DNA from: Anaerolineaceae bacterium | GTDB lineage: Bacteria > Chloroflexota > Anaerolineae > Anaerolineales > Anaerolineaceae | Direction: 5' to 3' | Assembly (NCBI GenBank): GCA_016841525.1 | Contig: JAENYZ010000005.1 | Coordinates: forward strand, 21,074-85,073 | Length of the DNA stretch: 64,000 nt | In this document: positions 1 through 9,465 of the stretch, in pieces | Position numbering within the stretch: position 1 is the first letter of the stretch | Layout: every line of letters starts with the position of its first letter | Position numbers and translations under genes: made by a program | The notes under the pieces: generated by a model | Told to the model about the DNA's origin: nothing | Databases searched by the model: none | The model's input: only the letters and a program-made list of their open reading frames with translations

Positions 1-1
1 C

Positions 2-676
2 CTTTCTCGCGAACGCAGAAAACAGCTGGTTGAAGTAGCAAACGCCTATGGCGTCCCGATATTTGAAGATGACCCTTACGGTCAACTGCGCTATGAAGGC
101 GAACACCTCCCCCCCGTTGTTGTATTGGATGATGAAATTCGTGCAAAGGAATTCCCGATCTACAGCGGCAATGTCATTTACACCAGTACTTTTTCAAAAA
201 TCCTTGCACCTGGTTTACGTCTTGCATGGGTGGTCGCCCCAGTAGAAGTAATCAAGAAACTTGTCCAGGCAAAACAGGGCTGTGATCTGAATACATCTAC
301 ATTCAATCAATACCTTGCTTACCAGGTCGCCAACGACCCATGGATGAAATCACACATTTGTATCATTAGAAAAACCTATAAAGAACGACGCGATGTGATG
401 TTAAAAGCGCTGGAAGAATATATGCCTGAAGGCGTTCAATGGACTAAACCAAAGGGCGGCTTATTCCTGTGGGTGACACTGCCAGAATGCATCGACACAC
501 AGGCGATCTTTCCGGCTGCCGTGGAACAAAAAGTAGCCTTCGTGCCCGGCGGGTCCTTCCATCCCAAAGGCGGCGGACACAACACCATGCGCCTTAATTT
601 TTCTAATTCAAAACCCGAATTGATTGTTGAGGGCATCAAACGATTGGCCAAAGTTGTAAAAGATAACCTGAAATAG
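2..676 (+). CDS. PLP-dependent aminotransferase, class I/II (C-terminal part; left edge cut)
   Basis: The gene runs in from the left edge; the open frame is already in phase at base 2, so only the last 224 codons are visible. The text matches fold-type I aminotransferases of the 2-aminoadipate/LysN and MocR-associated group. EDDPYGQLRYEGE is the usual loop after the cofactor-stacking Asp, and TSTFSKILAPGLRLAW carries the Schiff-base lysine, followed by the Arg-Leu-Gly/Ala-Trp strand. Near the end GGLFLWVTLP and the Arg in MRLNFSN (carboxylate-binding Arg) are present, so the catalytic half is intact. The likely reaction is transamination of an amino acid with 2-oxoglutarate in the cytoplasm; the exact substrate (2-aminoadipate, aromatic or branched amino acid) cannot be told. 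A strong hairpin terminator follows at once. Confidence is high for the family, low for the substrate. Confidence 0.9.
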   Translation, partial: LSRERRKQLVEVANAYGVPIFEDDPYGQLRYEGEHLPPVVVLDDEIRAKEFPIYSGNVIYTSTFSKILAPGLRLAWVVAPVEVIKKLVQAKQGCDLNTSTFNQYLAYQVANDPWMKSHICIIRKTYKERRDVMLKALEEYMPEGVQWTKPKGGLFLWVTLPECIDTQAIFPAAVEQKVAFVPGGSFHPKGGGHNTMRLNFSNSKPELIVEGIKRLAKVVKDNLK

Positions 677-695
677 ATCCTGAAAACTTCGATAT

Positions 696-733
696 AAAAA
701 AAGCGTGCTCCAACATAAAGCACGCTTTTTTTA
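696..733. terminator. Bidirectional intrinsic terminator
   Basis: The inverted repeat AGCGTGCT / AGCACGCT is flanked by an A-tract on the left and a T-tract on the right. It can therefore stop both the aminotransferase (+) and the converging nucleoside kinase (-). Confidence 0.85.
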
Positions 734-786
734 ATTTATTCATCAATTTGATTTGATGAACGATGCTCAATATCCAGTTTTGTAGA

Positions 787-2514
787 TTAATAATCAATAC
801 GCTTATTGTTCTGCCAGATTTTGAAATCCTGGAGGATTGAATTGCCAATAAATTCCCTCAAAATTGAGTTATCGGGGATAAACCTCTGGTCGGTCGGTAA
901 AAACCACTGTAGAAATTTGAACAATCGCTTCGCTTCGATATATTCCCGTGTTCCGTGTGGAACCTGCCTTAATAAAGGCTCAACAAGGGGTTTTAGTGCG
1001 GTAAGCTCATATGCCAATGCGGAATTAAACATCACATCTGCATTTTCCTGGTACGGGAAGATGTGGCGCTTTTCACCGCGTCGAACCATCTCCCAGTTGC
1101 TGATAGTTTGCTGAGCACTGTAACCCCGGTCTCGTGCATCACGTAAGATCCGCCGCAGTTCGCGGGTGTCCGTTGTCGAAATCCGGTTATGCCGGTCGAG
1201 GTTTAATTGTGTCAGGCACGAGACATAAATCCTGTAGGTTTGTTCTGGTGGGAAACCTTCAAGCAGCTTGGGGTTCAGCCCGTGAATGCCCTCTAATATA
1301 ATCACCTGCCCAGGTGTGAGTTTTACAGTTTCACCTGGTTTATTCAATCCCACATGGAAATCATACCTTCGCAATTGAACTTCTTTGCCTGCGGTTAAAT
1401 CCTGAATGTGCTGGTTAAGTAGGGCGCGATTAAGAGCATCGATGTGTTCAAAATCAAGGTTTCCATCTTCATCACGAGGTGTATCTTCACGGTTCACAAA
1501 ATAATTGTCCATTTCAAGGGCAAAGGGTGAGATACCTTCGGTTAATAATTGAATAGTTAAGCGTTTTGCAAATGTCGTTTTACCAGAAGAACTTGGACCT
1601 GCAATTAAAATTACTTTTATTTGATCTCTTTTCTTGCGAATCTCGTTGGCTAATCGAGAGATTTGCTGGGCATGCAGAGCTTCTGATACCAAGATTACCT
1701 CATTGATCCGCCCGTCCATGATCGCATCATTTAATGCACCCACGCTTTGAATGCCAAGGGTCTCCAACCACTCTCCATACTGCCGAAATGAGGTCAGCAG
1801 TTGTGGGTAACTCGGCATGGGCGATAGTTCACTGGGTGCGTGTCGACGAGGAAATTGGATCACAAACCCATTTCCAACCAGTTTTAGTTTAAACCACTTG
1901 AGATACCCGGAAGAAGGAACCATGTAGCCATGGTGGTAATCTCGTTTACCCCGCAATGAATACAGGACCAGAAAATCATCGGTGCGGTAGTTCAATAAAC
2001 GCAGTTTGTCTTCCTGCTGATGCTTTCTGAAGAAACTTTTTGCGTCTTCAAGCGCTACTTTTTCCCTTATTAATGGCTCATCTGCATCAACAATCTCGCG
2101 CATAACTGCTTCAAGCTTCTCCAGGTCCTGTTCCTTAAACGGTTCACTCTCAGGTACATGGCAAAAATAAGCGCCGGAAGAGACCGAATGATCAATGGTC
2201 AGGGACCATTTTGGGAACAGCTCAATGAAAGCAACCTCTAATAAGAAGGTCAATGAACGCCTGTAGATCCGTGCCCCGTCAGAGTTTCCCATGTCAATTG
2301 GGGTGACTTTTGCATCTACGGCAATTGGGAATGTCAATTCCCGCAAATCATTATTGACAATTGCGCCGACAATCTGAGGTTTATCAGGATCCTGGTAAAC
2401 CCGCATAAATTCGCCAATGGGTGTGTGTCGTGGTCCGCTCATTACGGTACCATCGTCTACGATGACCTCAACCGTGTCACGCATTTTTTTATTTATCTTG
2501 ATTGCTTTATCCAT
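787..2514 (-). CDS. Uridine-kinase-like nucleoside kinase with N-terminal ThrRS-type domain
   Basis: 575 aa. The C-terminal third is a P-loop kinase of the uridine kinase/phosphoribulokinase family, with Walker A GPSSSGKT at residues 306-313. Downstream are EMDNYFVNRE and DFEHIDALN (substrate region) and VIILEGIHGLNP, a Walker-B-like strand. The N-terminal part (about residues 10-230) resembles the TGS plus second additional domain of threonyl-tRNA synthetases, with an HSVSSGAYF-type stretch. This is a known architecture for uridine-kinase-like proteins in Thermotogae, Clostridia and Chloroflexi. The expected reaction is NTP-dependent phosphorylation of a nucleoside, perhaps uridine/cytidine salvage. 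It is monocistronic; the start is the ATG preceded by a GGGAGATC Shine-Dalgarno. The role of the ThrRS-like half (RNA binding or nucleotide sensing) is unknown. Confidence 0.85.
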   Translation of the reverse strand: MDKAIKINKKMRDTVEVIVDDGTVMSGPRHTPIGEFMRVYQDPDKPQIVGAIVNNDLRELTFPIAVDAKVTPIDMGNSDGARIYRRSLTFLLEVAFIELFPKWSLTIDHSVSSGAYFCHVPESEPFKEQDLEKLEAVMREIVDADEPLIREKVALEDAKSFFRKHQQEDKLRLLNYRTDDFLVLYSLRGKRDYHHGYMVPSSGYLKWFKLKLVGNGFVIQFPRRHAPSELSPMPSYPQLLTSFRQYGEWLETLGIQSVGALNDAIMDGRINEVILVSEALHAQQISRLANEIRKKRDQIKVILIAGPSSSGKTTFAKRLTIQLLTEGISPFALEMDNYFVNREDTPRDEDGNLDFEHIDALNRALLNQHIQDLTAGKEVQLRRYDFHVGLNKPGETVKLTPGQVIILEGIHGLNPKLLEGFPPEQTYRIYVSCLTQLNLDRHNRISTTDTRELRRILRDARDRGYSAQQTISNWEMVRRGEKRHIFPYQENADVMFNSALAYELTALKPLVEPLLRQVPHGTREYIEAKRLFKFLQWFLPTDQRFIPDNSILREFIGNSILQDFKIWQNNKRIDY

Positions 2515-2566
2515 GATCTCCCTTCAGTATCTCAACCAATATTTTCGGTATAAATGGACTAATATT

Positions 2567-5500
2567 CTAATCCAAATTTGGACTTAGCATAGGAACCTGG
2601 GCAAAATCATCCGGGGTCAGGGAATCAAGCGATCCAGTCATGCTTGGATAGTCGCCTAAAATATCCGCCTGGTTCAAATCAGATCCTTCAGGCCAGATCA
2701 ATTCAACGATTCGGGTGTGATTGACATCGCCCGTTGAACCGCCGAAAACCCATTGTGCGGATTGCAGACTGACATCTCTCACCCGCCAAACCCCTTCAGC
2801 AGGATAACCTTCCTGGCTGAGCACGGCTGCAGCATAAGCCCAAGTCGCAGGGTCACCCTCAGGCAAAAAGCTTAAAGGAACGCGGATGGTAACAAGGTTT
2901 TGGTTTGAATCCACCACGATTTTCATTGAACTTGAAGCCTCAGAATAATCTTTTGGCTCAAGGGTCTCCGGATCACTCTGAACCACCTGGGATGTCCAGC
3001 CCTCTGCCCAAATCGCGTATTCCCAACCAAAACCTTCTTCAAGGGATGCATTTCGACCAGGCATCAGCTTCCTTGCACCTGTGCCTTCACCGGGATCAAT
3101 ATCAATATACACATCCATCGTCTGCAGCGACAAACCAATCGGGGAACCCCATGGATTCTCCACCGGACCAACAAAATTGAAATTAATTACGAGATTCTCC
3201 GAATCGGTACCAACGGAAAAAGCCTGGATATCAAACACAGATTCCTTGAAAACAGCATCACTCGGATAAGTGTAAGTTCCTGGTCCATAATCATCACCCA
3301 CAGGATCCTGAACCTCTAAAAAGACAGCCGTTCCTCCGAGGTCCGGTATTAACATCTGCGCAGGGCCCGCTGATGGAAGTTGGTCGCCATCGGGTTCGAT
3401 AAGTAATTTAAACTTTAGCAGATCGCCAGCTCTCAAATCCCCTAAAAGAGTTAGAGGCAGCGCCAATTCAGCCATGCCCTGTCCTGAAGCACCCTCTCCT
3501 GCCTCCCCTTCCATTTGGACCCATTGATCATCTTCAACCTGGTAGAGCACCAGGGCATTATCTGCTGGTGACCAGGTGAGCAATTTATTCGCCCTGAACC
3601 CTAAGACGGACTCCGACTCAAGACTTAAAGCACGTTTGCCGGTCTCCAATCCCGGGACTGAGAAGTAAACACTGAACTGCTTAGCTCCAACAGCGCCCTC
3701 AAAATCAAAGCGCAAATACAGATTTTCTTCATCCAGGCTTGTGTACATGCCAGAAATTGCCGCAGCTTCTGAAGCCTCATAATACGCAGCCGTCTCCCAG
3801 GCAGGCTCATTTTCACCATCCACCACTGGTGAAGCGATCCCGCTCATCGACCGTGTTGCGCTGACTGGCTGCGCCTCGATAACCGGGACACTCACAAAAC
3901 CAGGTACTTCAAGCCCCAGGGATTCATAAACACCTGCTAACAAAGCACGATAACCTTCATCAAAATAGCTGTCCTGGCCGGAATCCTGATCAGCACCATA
4001 CCACCAGAACCAGTCCGAACCCTCAGCCAAATACATAAAATCAAAGGCTTCCGCAATCGCTTCTTCACTGGCGCTTTCCTCACCATTTTCATAAAGACTT
4101 AGATCTTCCCGTACCTTTGCCAGATAATCCCAGGCAACGGCTTCCTCCCCCTCCCCGATCCAGGTATCGTAATTGGGACTGAACCAGGCACCAGGGAAGA
4201 GATCGTCAAGCTCTCGCTGCTCAGGGAACATTTCAAGATAATCAGAGGGCGTAACCGTTTCCAAGACCTCACTTTCAGCAAATTTGTTGTACAACGCATG
4301 GAAGAAGTCGTTACCATCGTTTTTATAATGCTCCCAGGCGTTTTCGCCGTCGAGGATGATGCTGACAATATGCGGACCTTCTGTTCCACGTGCCTGAAAG
4401 TCTGCCTGGATCCCTTCAAGATGGCTGATCAGATCCTGGGCAGCGGCTTCGCCATCCATACCTGAATAATCAAAACCGATGCGATCAGAAAGATTACCGT
4501 CCCTGAAAAACACCGTTACTTTGGTTCCATCTTCAGCAGTGACATAATAGGGTCGATAAAGATCATCCGGCTGCTGCACGAATCCCTGCGAATCCCGTGT
4601 GAAGGAATCGATCCCAAGAGATTTTGCGAGCACAGGTTCCCCCGTTTGCATAAAGGTATATCCGGACTCAGCCACCAGAGGGACGATGGCTTGTGCCACA
4701 GACCCCTCCCCCGGCCAAAGCCCTCTTACTTCACGACCAAAATTCTCTTCATACATTTCAACACTAATTTCAAGATGCTTCTCCGCATCCTGGGGATAGC
4801 TGAAATCTGCTTCTGGCATCTCCGCACCCGGATTGCCAACCAGCGCCAATTCAATATCATAAATCAGCGGGAGGATGGGATGGGCATAGGGCGTAGTGGT
4901 CACTTCGATTTGACCTGTATCCTGTAATTCTTTGTGATATGGAATCACCGATTGGAGGACTTCAAGAACTTTTTCGAACAGGATGTCTTTATCTTCTTGG
5001 GTAAAATTCTCGCCCTTTTCTACAAGCGCCAGGAGCGGTTCCCGGCTTAAGTATTCCGGGTCAAACCAGGCGAGGTTAAACCAAACCTGAAGATCCGTAA
5101 AATCCTGTTCCGTGAAAGAGTCTAAAGCCGCCTGAACGCTTGCCTGATCACCGCCGCCCCGTTTATCTAATAATGCCTGATAACGTGGATACCTTGCAAT
5201 AATATTGTCCCAGTTGGCATCAAAAAACCGCTCCAGGATAAACTGCTTCTCTTCCAAGGTCAGTTCAGATGCAGGTTTTTCTGCTAACACCCAGTAAATA
5301 TCCCTGGCACCATTTGCCAGGTCATTTATCTGGCGAATCAACGATGGTGTCAGGTTGAAACTAACCTGAACATCCTCATATTCAGCGATCTTCTCAGCCA
5401 TATCCAGGTAATCTTTGGTGGCGTGGACACGCACCCATGGACGTGTATAGATCCCCTCAGCATCCTTGTAATAAAGCGGTTGATGCTGGTGCCAGGTGAG

Positions 5501-5698
5501 GTTAACATACAGGATTTGAGGTTCTTCTTCAACAACCTCCGTTTCCTCAACCTCAGTTGGCTGTTCTTCTGCTTCCGGCGTATCCGCTGCCGGAGCTGAA
5601 GTTGGCACTCCAGGTGTTTCAGTTGCTTGCGGTGCACAGGCACCTAAAAGAATGCTTGCTAAAACAAGAACGACAATTAAATTGAAATGCTTTTTCAT
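2567..5698 (-). CDS. GH57-family lipoprotein with C-terminal glucodextranase-like module
   Basis: 1043 aa. The N-terminus is a lipoprotein signal (hydrophobic stretch then LGAC, lipidated Cys21), followed by an acidic Thr/Glu/Pro linker, so the enzyme is tethered outside the membrane. The glycoside hydrolase family 57 domain starts near residue 65 with NLTWHQHQPLYY, the family hallmark. GLWPGEGS holds the likely nucleophile Glu and LDGENAWEHY the likely acid/base Asp, so it looks active. The last about 400 residues form beta-rich DOMON-like modules. The segment around DPVGDDYGPGTYTYP resembles the C-terminal binding module of glucodextranase. Family activities are alpha-amylase, amylopullulanase and 4-alpha-glucanotransferase; an extracellular alpha-glucan hydrolase is the best guess. 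The start is supported by AAGGAGC 8 nt upstream. It is a single gene with no sugar transporter beside it. Confidence 0.88.
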   Translation of the reverse strand: MKKHFNLIVVLVLASILLGACAPQATETPGVPTSAPAADTPEAEEQPTEVEETEVVEEEPQILYVNLTWHQHQPLYYKDAEGIYTRPWVRVHATKDYLDMAEKIAEYEDVQVSFNLTPSLIRQINDLANGARDIYWVLAEKPASELTLEEKQFILERFFDANWDNIIARYPRYQALLDKRGGGDQASVQAALDSFTEQDFTDLQVWFNLAWFDPEYLSREPLLALVEKGENFTQEDKDILFEKVLEVLQSVIPYHKELQDTGQIEVTTTPYAHPILPLIYDIELALVGNPGAEMPEADFSYPQDAEKHLEISVEMYEENFGREVRGLWPGEGSVAQAIVPLVAESGYTFMQTGEPVLAKSLGIDSFTRDSQGFVQQPDDLYRPYYVTAEDGTKVTVFFRDGNLSDRIGFDYSGMDGEAAAQDLISHLEGIQADFQARGTEGPHIVSIILDGENAWEHYKNDGNDFFHALYNKFAESEVLETVTPSDYLEMFPEQRELDDLFPGAWFSPNYDTWIGEGEEAVAWDYLAKVREDLSLYENGEESASEEAIAEAFDFMYLAEGSDWFWWYGADQDSGQDSYFDEGYRALLAGVYESLGLEVPGFVSVPVIEAQPVSATRSMSGIASPVVDGENEPAWETAAYYEASEAAAISGMYTSLDEENLYLRFDFEGAVGAKQFSVYFSVPGLETGKRALSLESESVLGFRANKLLTWSPADNALVLYQVEDDQWVQMEGEAGEGASGQGMAELALPLTLLGDLRAGDLLKFKLLIEPDGDQLPSAGPAQMLIPDLGGTAVFLEVQDPVGDDYGPGTYTYPSDAVFKESVFDIQAFSVGTDSENLVINFNFVGPVENPWGSPIGLSLQTMDVYIDIDPGEGTGARKLMPGRNASLEEGFGWEYAIWAEGWTSQVVQSDPETLEPKDYSEASSSMKIVVDSNQNLVTIRVPLSFLPEGDPATWAYAAAVLSQEGYPAEGVWRVRDVSLQSAQWVFGGSTGDVNHTRIVELIWPEGSDLNQADILGDYPSMTGSLDSLTPDDFAQVPMLSPNLD

Positions 5699-5970
5699 GG
5701 GAAAAGCTCCTTTTAATCCAAATAAGATTAAGCTTGCAATACAATTTTACTTGAAAATTCTACACAAGCGTTCAATTGAATTTATCGTAAGGATTGTCTT
5801 TTTGCTTTCCATTAAGCAAAGAAATTGGCGAGAAATTTCTTGAGCAAAGAATGGTAAACCAAGCCTTAATGACAAATGCCAGGATATTTATCCTCAGACC
5901 CCGATTTTCCAGTTTCCCCATAATGAGCTGAAATAATAACTTGTTGAGAAAAAGCTAAATCAGGAAAAAA

Positions 5971-7092
5971 TTACAAAAACTTTTCATATAAACGATGCGT
6001 CTTATGAAAGTCAATCTCGAAATTGGAAACCTCAAGCAGGATATTGATGTTCTCTTCGCGCAGTTGCAACAATTCTGCCTGGTCATAGCGGCTGCCCTGC
6101 ATAACGCTGTTGTAGACCTCACTCAGCAAAATCGCAGTGCCGCCCATTCGTTGATAATCCTCAATGATACCAATGCCATTTAGAATAATCCGATTGGTCC
6201 TTTTGCTTTCTAACAATATTTTCGCCCATCCAGTTGGGAATAAGCGCCCATTCGCTTTCTTGAGCCCATCGCTTATGTTTGGATAGCCAAGCATCCAACC
6301 CACTGGTTTTTCATCTTTATAAAGAAGCTTCACCAATTTAGGGTCCGCTATCCACAAGAGTTGTGACACCATGGCATCCATATCACCATCAGTAATTGGC
6401 GGGTTTCCAGCCGGTCCAGCCAGTGAATTATTATATAAAACTTTAAAATCATTGATGACAGACTTTAATTCTGCCCTCGTTTTTAACCGGGGCGACCAAA
6501 AGCCAAGGCGTTTTTTAACCAGCTCTGCCGCTCTCAACACTTTTTTCGGAAAATTTGTACTTCGATCAATCCGCCCTGTAAACACATCCTTTACTTTCTC
6601 GAAACCAAGCCCTTCAACAAAACCCGGGTAATAATCGGGGTTGTAGGGCTGCCCAAACGCCGGTTGGTGTTCAAAACCTTTCACCAGCATCCCAAAACCA
6701 TCTAAAACCATCAAACCTTTTGGTCCAAGAATATGGTTCAATCCCTGGCTCTTTGCCCAATCAAACCCCCAGGAGAAAAGCCCTTCAGCGACAACAGGAT
6801 CATCAACCGTTTCAAAATAATAGAAAAATGCCGTTTTACTCTGGTGAAAATCATTGTAACGGTGATTATTAACGACAGCCAATCGTCCCAGGGTTTCACT
6901 ATTCTCATTCTGGGCGAGGAAAAATGCAGCATCGCCATACTTATAAAAAGGATAAGCGGGTTCAAAGATCTTCTTCATCTCCGACCGCATCGGGGGAACC
7001 CATTGCTCTGTATTTTGGTAAAGTTTAAAAGGGAAATCAATAAATTCTTGGGTGTTCTTTCGATCACCACTTGTGACTTGTTTAATTTTCAT
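5971..7092 (-). CDS. GNAT-fold acetyltransferase-like protein
   Basis: 373 aa, cytoplasmic, no signal peptide or membrane segment. The C-terminal half contains LNGIGIIEDYQRMGGTAILL, which matches the strand, glycine-rich turn and helix (Q-R-M-G-G) of the acetyl-CoA pyrophosphate loop in GNAT N-acetyltransferases. The N-terminal half (WVPPMRSEMKKIFEP, then AFFLAQN and LGRLAVVNNHRYND) resembles the conserved start of a large bacterial GNAT group of unknown substrate found in Chloroflexi and Bacteroidetes. The length is about twice a minimal GNAT domain, so it may hold two GNAT-like folds. The next gene upstream on this strand is separated by a terminator, so it is probably transcribed alone. 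Substrate unknown. Confidence 0.7.
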   Translation of the reverse strand: MKIKQVTSGDRKNTQEFIDFPFKLYQNTEQWVPPMRSEMKKIFEPAYPFYKYGDAAFFLAQNENSETLGRLAVVNNHRYNDFHQSKTAFFYYFETVDDPVVAEGLFSWGFDWAKSQGLNHILGPKGLMVLDGFGMLVKGFEHQPAFGQPYNPDYYPGFVEGLGFEKVKDVFTGRIDRSTNFPKKVLRAAELVKKRLGFWSPRLKTRAELKSVINDFKVLYNNSLAGPAGNPPITDGDMDAMVSQLLWIADPKLVKLLYKDEKPVGWMLGYPNISDGLKKANGRLFPTGWAKILLESKRTNRIILNGIGIIEDYQRMGGTAILLSEVYNSVMQGSRYDQAELLQLREENINILLEVSNFEIDFHKTHRLYEKFL

Positions 7093-7167
7093 TTTGTCCG
7101 AATACCTGTCATAACAAATAAGGTCAACAATACAGTAAACCGCTGTTTAATCCATATGCAATTCATC

Positions 7168-7196
7168 AAAAAAGACCTCGCAAGGTCTTTCTTTTA
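7168..7196 (-). terminator. Intrinsic terminator
   Basis: The repeat AAAGACCT-CGCA-AGGTCTTT has an A-tract on its left, which reads as a U-tract on the minus strand. It ends the lipoprotein gene at 7232-8080; the T-rich right flank may let it act in both directions. Confidence 0.75.
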
Positions 7197-7231
7197 TCCT
7201 CAATCAATAATCTTAGCACATTGGGTCGATC

Positions 7232-8080
7232 TTAGGGCAGATCCCAGTATTGTAGTTGATCAACGCGGACGGTATATCCCGGCGTCTCTGAATAAGCAAT
7301 CAGGAACCCGGTGTAACCCTCGCCTGATAGCGTATTATCTGTGGCGGTACCAATTTCTTTGCCATCAACAAAAAACTTAAAAGAAGAACCCTCCATCCAA
7401 ATCCCAATTCGATGAGGGTCAGTCCAATCTTCAGGCACTGCATCCGCCTCTTTGAAGGCGAGAATTTCAAAGATTTCCACATTCGGTGCCATTCTGAAGA
7501 AACCCCAACGCCCATCACAGGTGAGACCGATAAAATAAAATTGCTCTCCATCCGTGCTCGCCCTGATAGCAACGCCAAACCGATCGAATCCCCCACAATC
7601 TTCCATCTCAATTATTGCTTCAAGATACGCGTCCTTCAATCTAGGCGTTGAAACCCACCAGCTGTGCCAATTCGGATTAAGCCTCGATGTGATATTCAAA
7701 TAGCCACCCGATGTTTCAAAAAGCGCCTGTTCCGATTCAAAATCCCAAGGGCTGGATGAGCCGTTGAAATCATAAGTCCAGGCAGGTAAACCCAGCAAAA
7801 TAGCTGGATCTGAAAGATCCTGTGTTGCAGTGAGAATGGACGTTTGGGTGGGGGTGGGGGTTGGTGTGGGCGTTTCAGTGATCGGAACTTCTGTAGATGT
7901 TTGGGATGGCATAAGGGTTTCGGTGGGAGGAAGCGTGCTGTGAAGCGCAGTCTCTGTCAATATGATTGAAACCTGGGTTCCCAATACATCCTCTGTTGGC
8001 ATGGTTTCTTCACTAATGCCGCAGCTTGATAGAAGTAACAATATAAGGATTAATAAGTATATTGAGCCTGACCGCTTCAT
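7232..8080 (-). CDS. Lipoprotein with Thr/Pro linker and jelly-roll (DUF1080/LamG-like) domain
   Basis: 282 aa from the ATG at 8080, chosen because GGGAGGTCG sits just upstream and the signal peptide then starts MKRSGS; an ATG 21 nt further up has no such site. The signal ends in LLSSC, a lipobox. A low-complexity stretch of TPTPTPTPT follows, a typical spacer holding a domain away from the membrane. The rest is a beta-sandwich: YDFNGSSSPWDF at the start, the central YLEAIIEMEDC, ITCDG-like and FGVAIRAS strands, then VDQLQYWDL at the end. It is clearly paralogous to the lipoprotein at 9524-10450: both have YLEA, CDG and VDQ-x-x-YW at matching places. The fold is like the DUF1080 concanavalin-type glucanase fold, but no catalytic residues are obvious. 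A carbohydrate-binding role is possible. Confidence 0.75.
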   Translation of the reverse strand: MKRSGSIYLLILILLLLSSCGISEETMPTEDVLGTQVSIILTETALHSTLPPTETLMPSQTSTEVPITETPTPTPTPTQTSILTATQDLSDPAILLGLPAWTYDFNGSSSPWDFESEQALFETSGGYLNITSRLNPNWHSWWVSTPRLKDAYLEAIIEMEDCGGFDRFGVAIRASTDGEQFYFIGLTCDGRWGFFRMAPNVEIFEILAFKEADAVPEDWTDPHRIGIWMEGSSFKFFVDGKEIGTATDNTLSGEGYTGFLIAYSETPGYTVRVDQLQYWDLP

Positions 8081-8168
8081 ATCGACCTCCCAAACGCACA
8101 AAAGTATTGTAATAATACTGATATTATAAGAATTTCCGGTCGCAAAGGCAACTGGCGTGACTTATATG

Positions 8169-8193
8169 TTAATGTGATAAGTGTTATCATTAA
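8169..8193. promoter_or_regulatory. Operator-like inverted repeat upstream of the alpha-oxoamine synthase
   Basis: TTAATG(T)GATAA, 3-nt centre, then TTATCATTAA forms a near-perfect palindrome between the divergent genes at 8080 (-) and 8267 (+), just upstream of the candidate promoter. It looks like a dimeric repressor or activator site; the regulator is unknown. Confidence 0.45.
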
Positions 8194-8200
8194 CCTATTA

Positions 8201-8231
8201 TTGATTCATAGATACAAATTTCATGTATAAT
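8201..8231 (+). promoter_or_regulatory. Candidate sigma-70 promoter for the alpha-oxoamine synthase
   Basis: TTGATT at 8201-8206 and a perfect TATAAT at 8226-8231 with a long (19-nt) spacer, about 35 nt before the ATG at 8267. Confidence 0.5.
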
Positions 8232-8266
8232 CTAACAGGCTATTTATTCTTGTAAAGGCAGGTCTT

Positions 8267-9445
8267 ATGGACATCTTCAATAAATGTTTTAATTATTCAA
8301 CCGTCAAAGAAGCGAAAGCAAGCGGCGTTTATCCATATTTTATTCCCCTGGATGAAAACGAGGGCACAGAGGTCATCTTCAACGGCCGGCATATTATTAT
8401 GTGCGGCTCTAACAACTACCTGGGATTAACAACGCACCCCAAGGTGAGGCAAGCTGCTGTTGATGCCATAGCAAGATATGGTACCAGCTGCACGGGATCC
8501 CGATTCTTAAATGGCAATTTAACCTTACATGAGACACTTGAAGAAGAGATTGCCAATTGGGTGGGCAAAGAAGCATCCCTTGTATTCTCAACCGGTATGC
8601 AGGTAAACCTTGGCACGATCAGCGCCCTGGTTAGCAGAGGAGACATCATCATTCTAGATAAAGACGACCACGCCAGCATTGTTGACGGCGCATTTTTAAG
8701 CGGCGGCAAGATCGAACGCTACCGACACAATGACATGGACCATCTGGAGCGGGTCCTTGAAAGCCTCCCCCGAGACAAAGGCAAATTGCTGGTGGTTGAC
8801 GGCTTGTTCAGCATGGAAGGGGATATTGCCCCCCTGCCAGAACTCGTGCCCTTATGCAAGGAATATGGTGTGCGTTTGATGGTTGATGATGCCCATGCCA
8901 TGGGGGTCCTTGGCGGCGGACGCGGTACAGCTTTTCACTTTGGAATGACGGAAGATGTCGACCTGATCATGTCCACCTTCAGCAAATCCTTTGCATCCCT
9001 GGGCGGCTTTATTGCTGGTGACAAAGACGTGATTGAATACATTCAACACCATGCCCGAAGCTTGATATTCAGCGCCAGCATCCCCCCATCCAATGCTGCT
9101 GCAGCCCTGGCTGCCCTTGAAGTGATGCGGGAGGAACCAGAACGGATTGAGCGGGTCAACCAGATTGCAGAAATGATGCGTCGGGAATACCAGAATTTAG
9201 GATTTAACACCGGCACCTCCGTTACACCAGTGATCCCGATCATCATCGGTGACGACGAATTAACTTTTCTGACCTGGCGAATGCTGTTTGATAATGGGGT
9301 ATTTGTCAACCCGGTCATCTCTCCTGCAGTCTCCCCTGGAAGGCAGCTGCTCAGAACAAGTTATATGGCAACCCACACCGATGAGCAATTGAACAAAGTG
9401 CTTTCGATTTTCGAAAAAGTCGGGAAACAACTAGGATTAATATAA
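8267..9445 (+). CDS. Alpha-oxoamine synthase (KBL / BioF / serine palmitoyltransferase family)
   Basis: 392 aa, full family length. It is a PLP enzyme that condenses an amino acid with an acyl-CoA. SNNYLGL near residue 50, YGTSCTGSRFLNGN, the Asp in VDDAHAMGVLG and the Schiff-base Lys in STFSKSFASLGGF are all in place. TGSRFLNGNLTLHETLE and the FIPLDENEGTEV start are closer to the 2-amino-3-ketobutyrate CoA ligase and bacterial serine-palmitoyltransferase-like branch than to BioF. The product could be a long-chain 3-keto-amine (sphingoid base) or aminoketobutyrate. There are no threonine dehydrogenase or biotin genes nearby to settle it. AGGCAGG precedes the ATG. It stands alone between two paralogous lipoproteins, is preceded by a palindrome and promoter, and is followed by a strong terminator. 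Confidence 0.85.
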   Translation: MDIFNKCFNYSTVKEAKASGVYPYFIPLDENEGTEVIFNGRHIIMCGSNNYLGLTTHPKVRQAAVDAIARYGTSCTGSRFLNGNLTLHETLEEEIANWVGKEASLVFSTGMQVNLGTISALVSRGDIIILDKDDHASIVDGAFLSGGKIERYRHNDMDHLERVLESLPRDKGKLLVVDGLFSMEGDIAPLPELVPLCKEYGVRLMVDDAHAMGVLGGGRGTAFHFGMTEDVDLIMSTFSKSFASLGGFIAGDKDVIEYIQHHARSLIFSASIPPSNAAAALAALEVMREEPERIERVNQIAEMMRREYQNLGFNTGTSVTPVIPIIIGDDELTFLTWRMLFDNGVFVNPVISPAVSPGRQLLRTSYMATHTDEQLNKVLSIFEKVGKQLGLI

Positions 9446-9465
9446 ACCCCAATAAAATGTGTATG

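Noticed and set aside
6733..7380. 215-codon plus-strand frame
   Set aside because: It lies antisense to the GNAT gene and crosses a terminator; the GNAT frame has clear family motifs.
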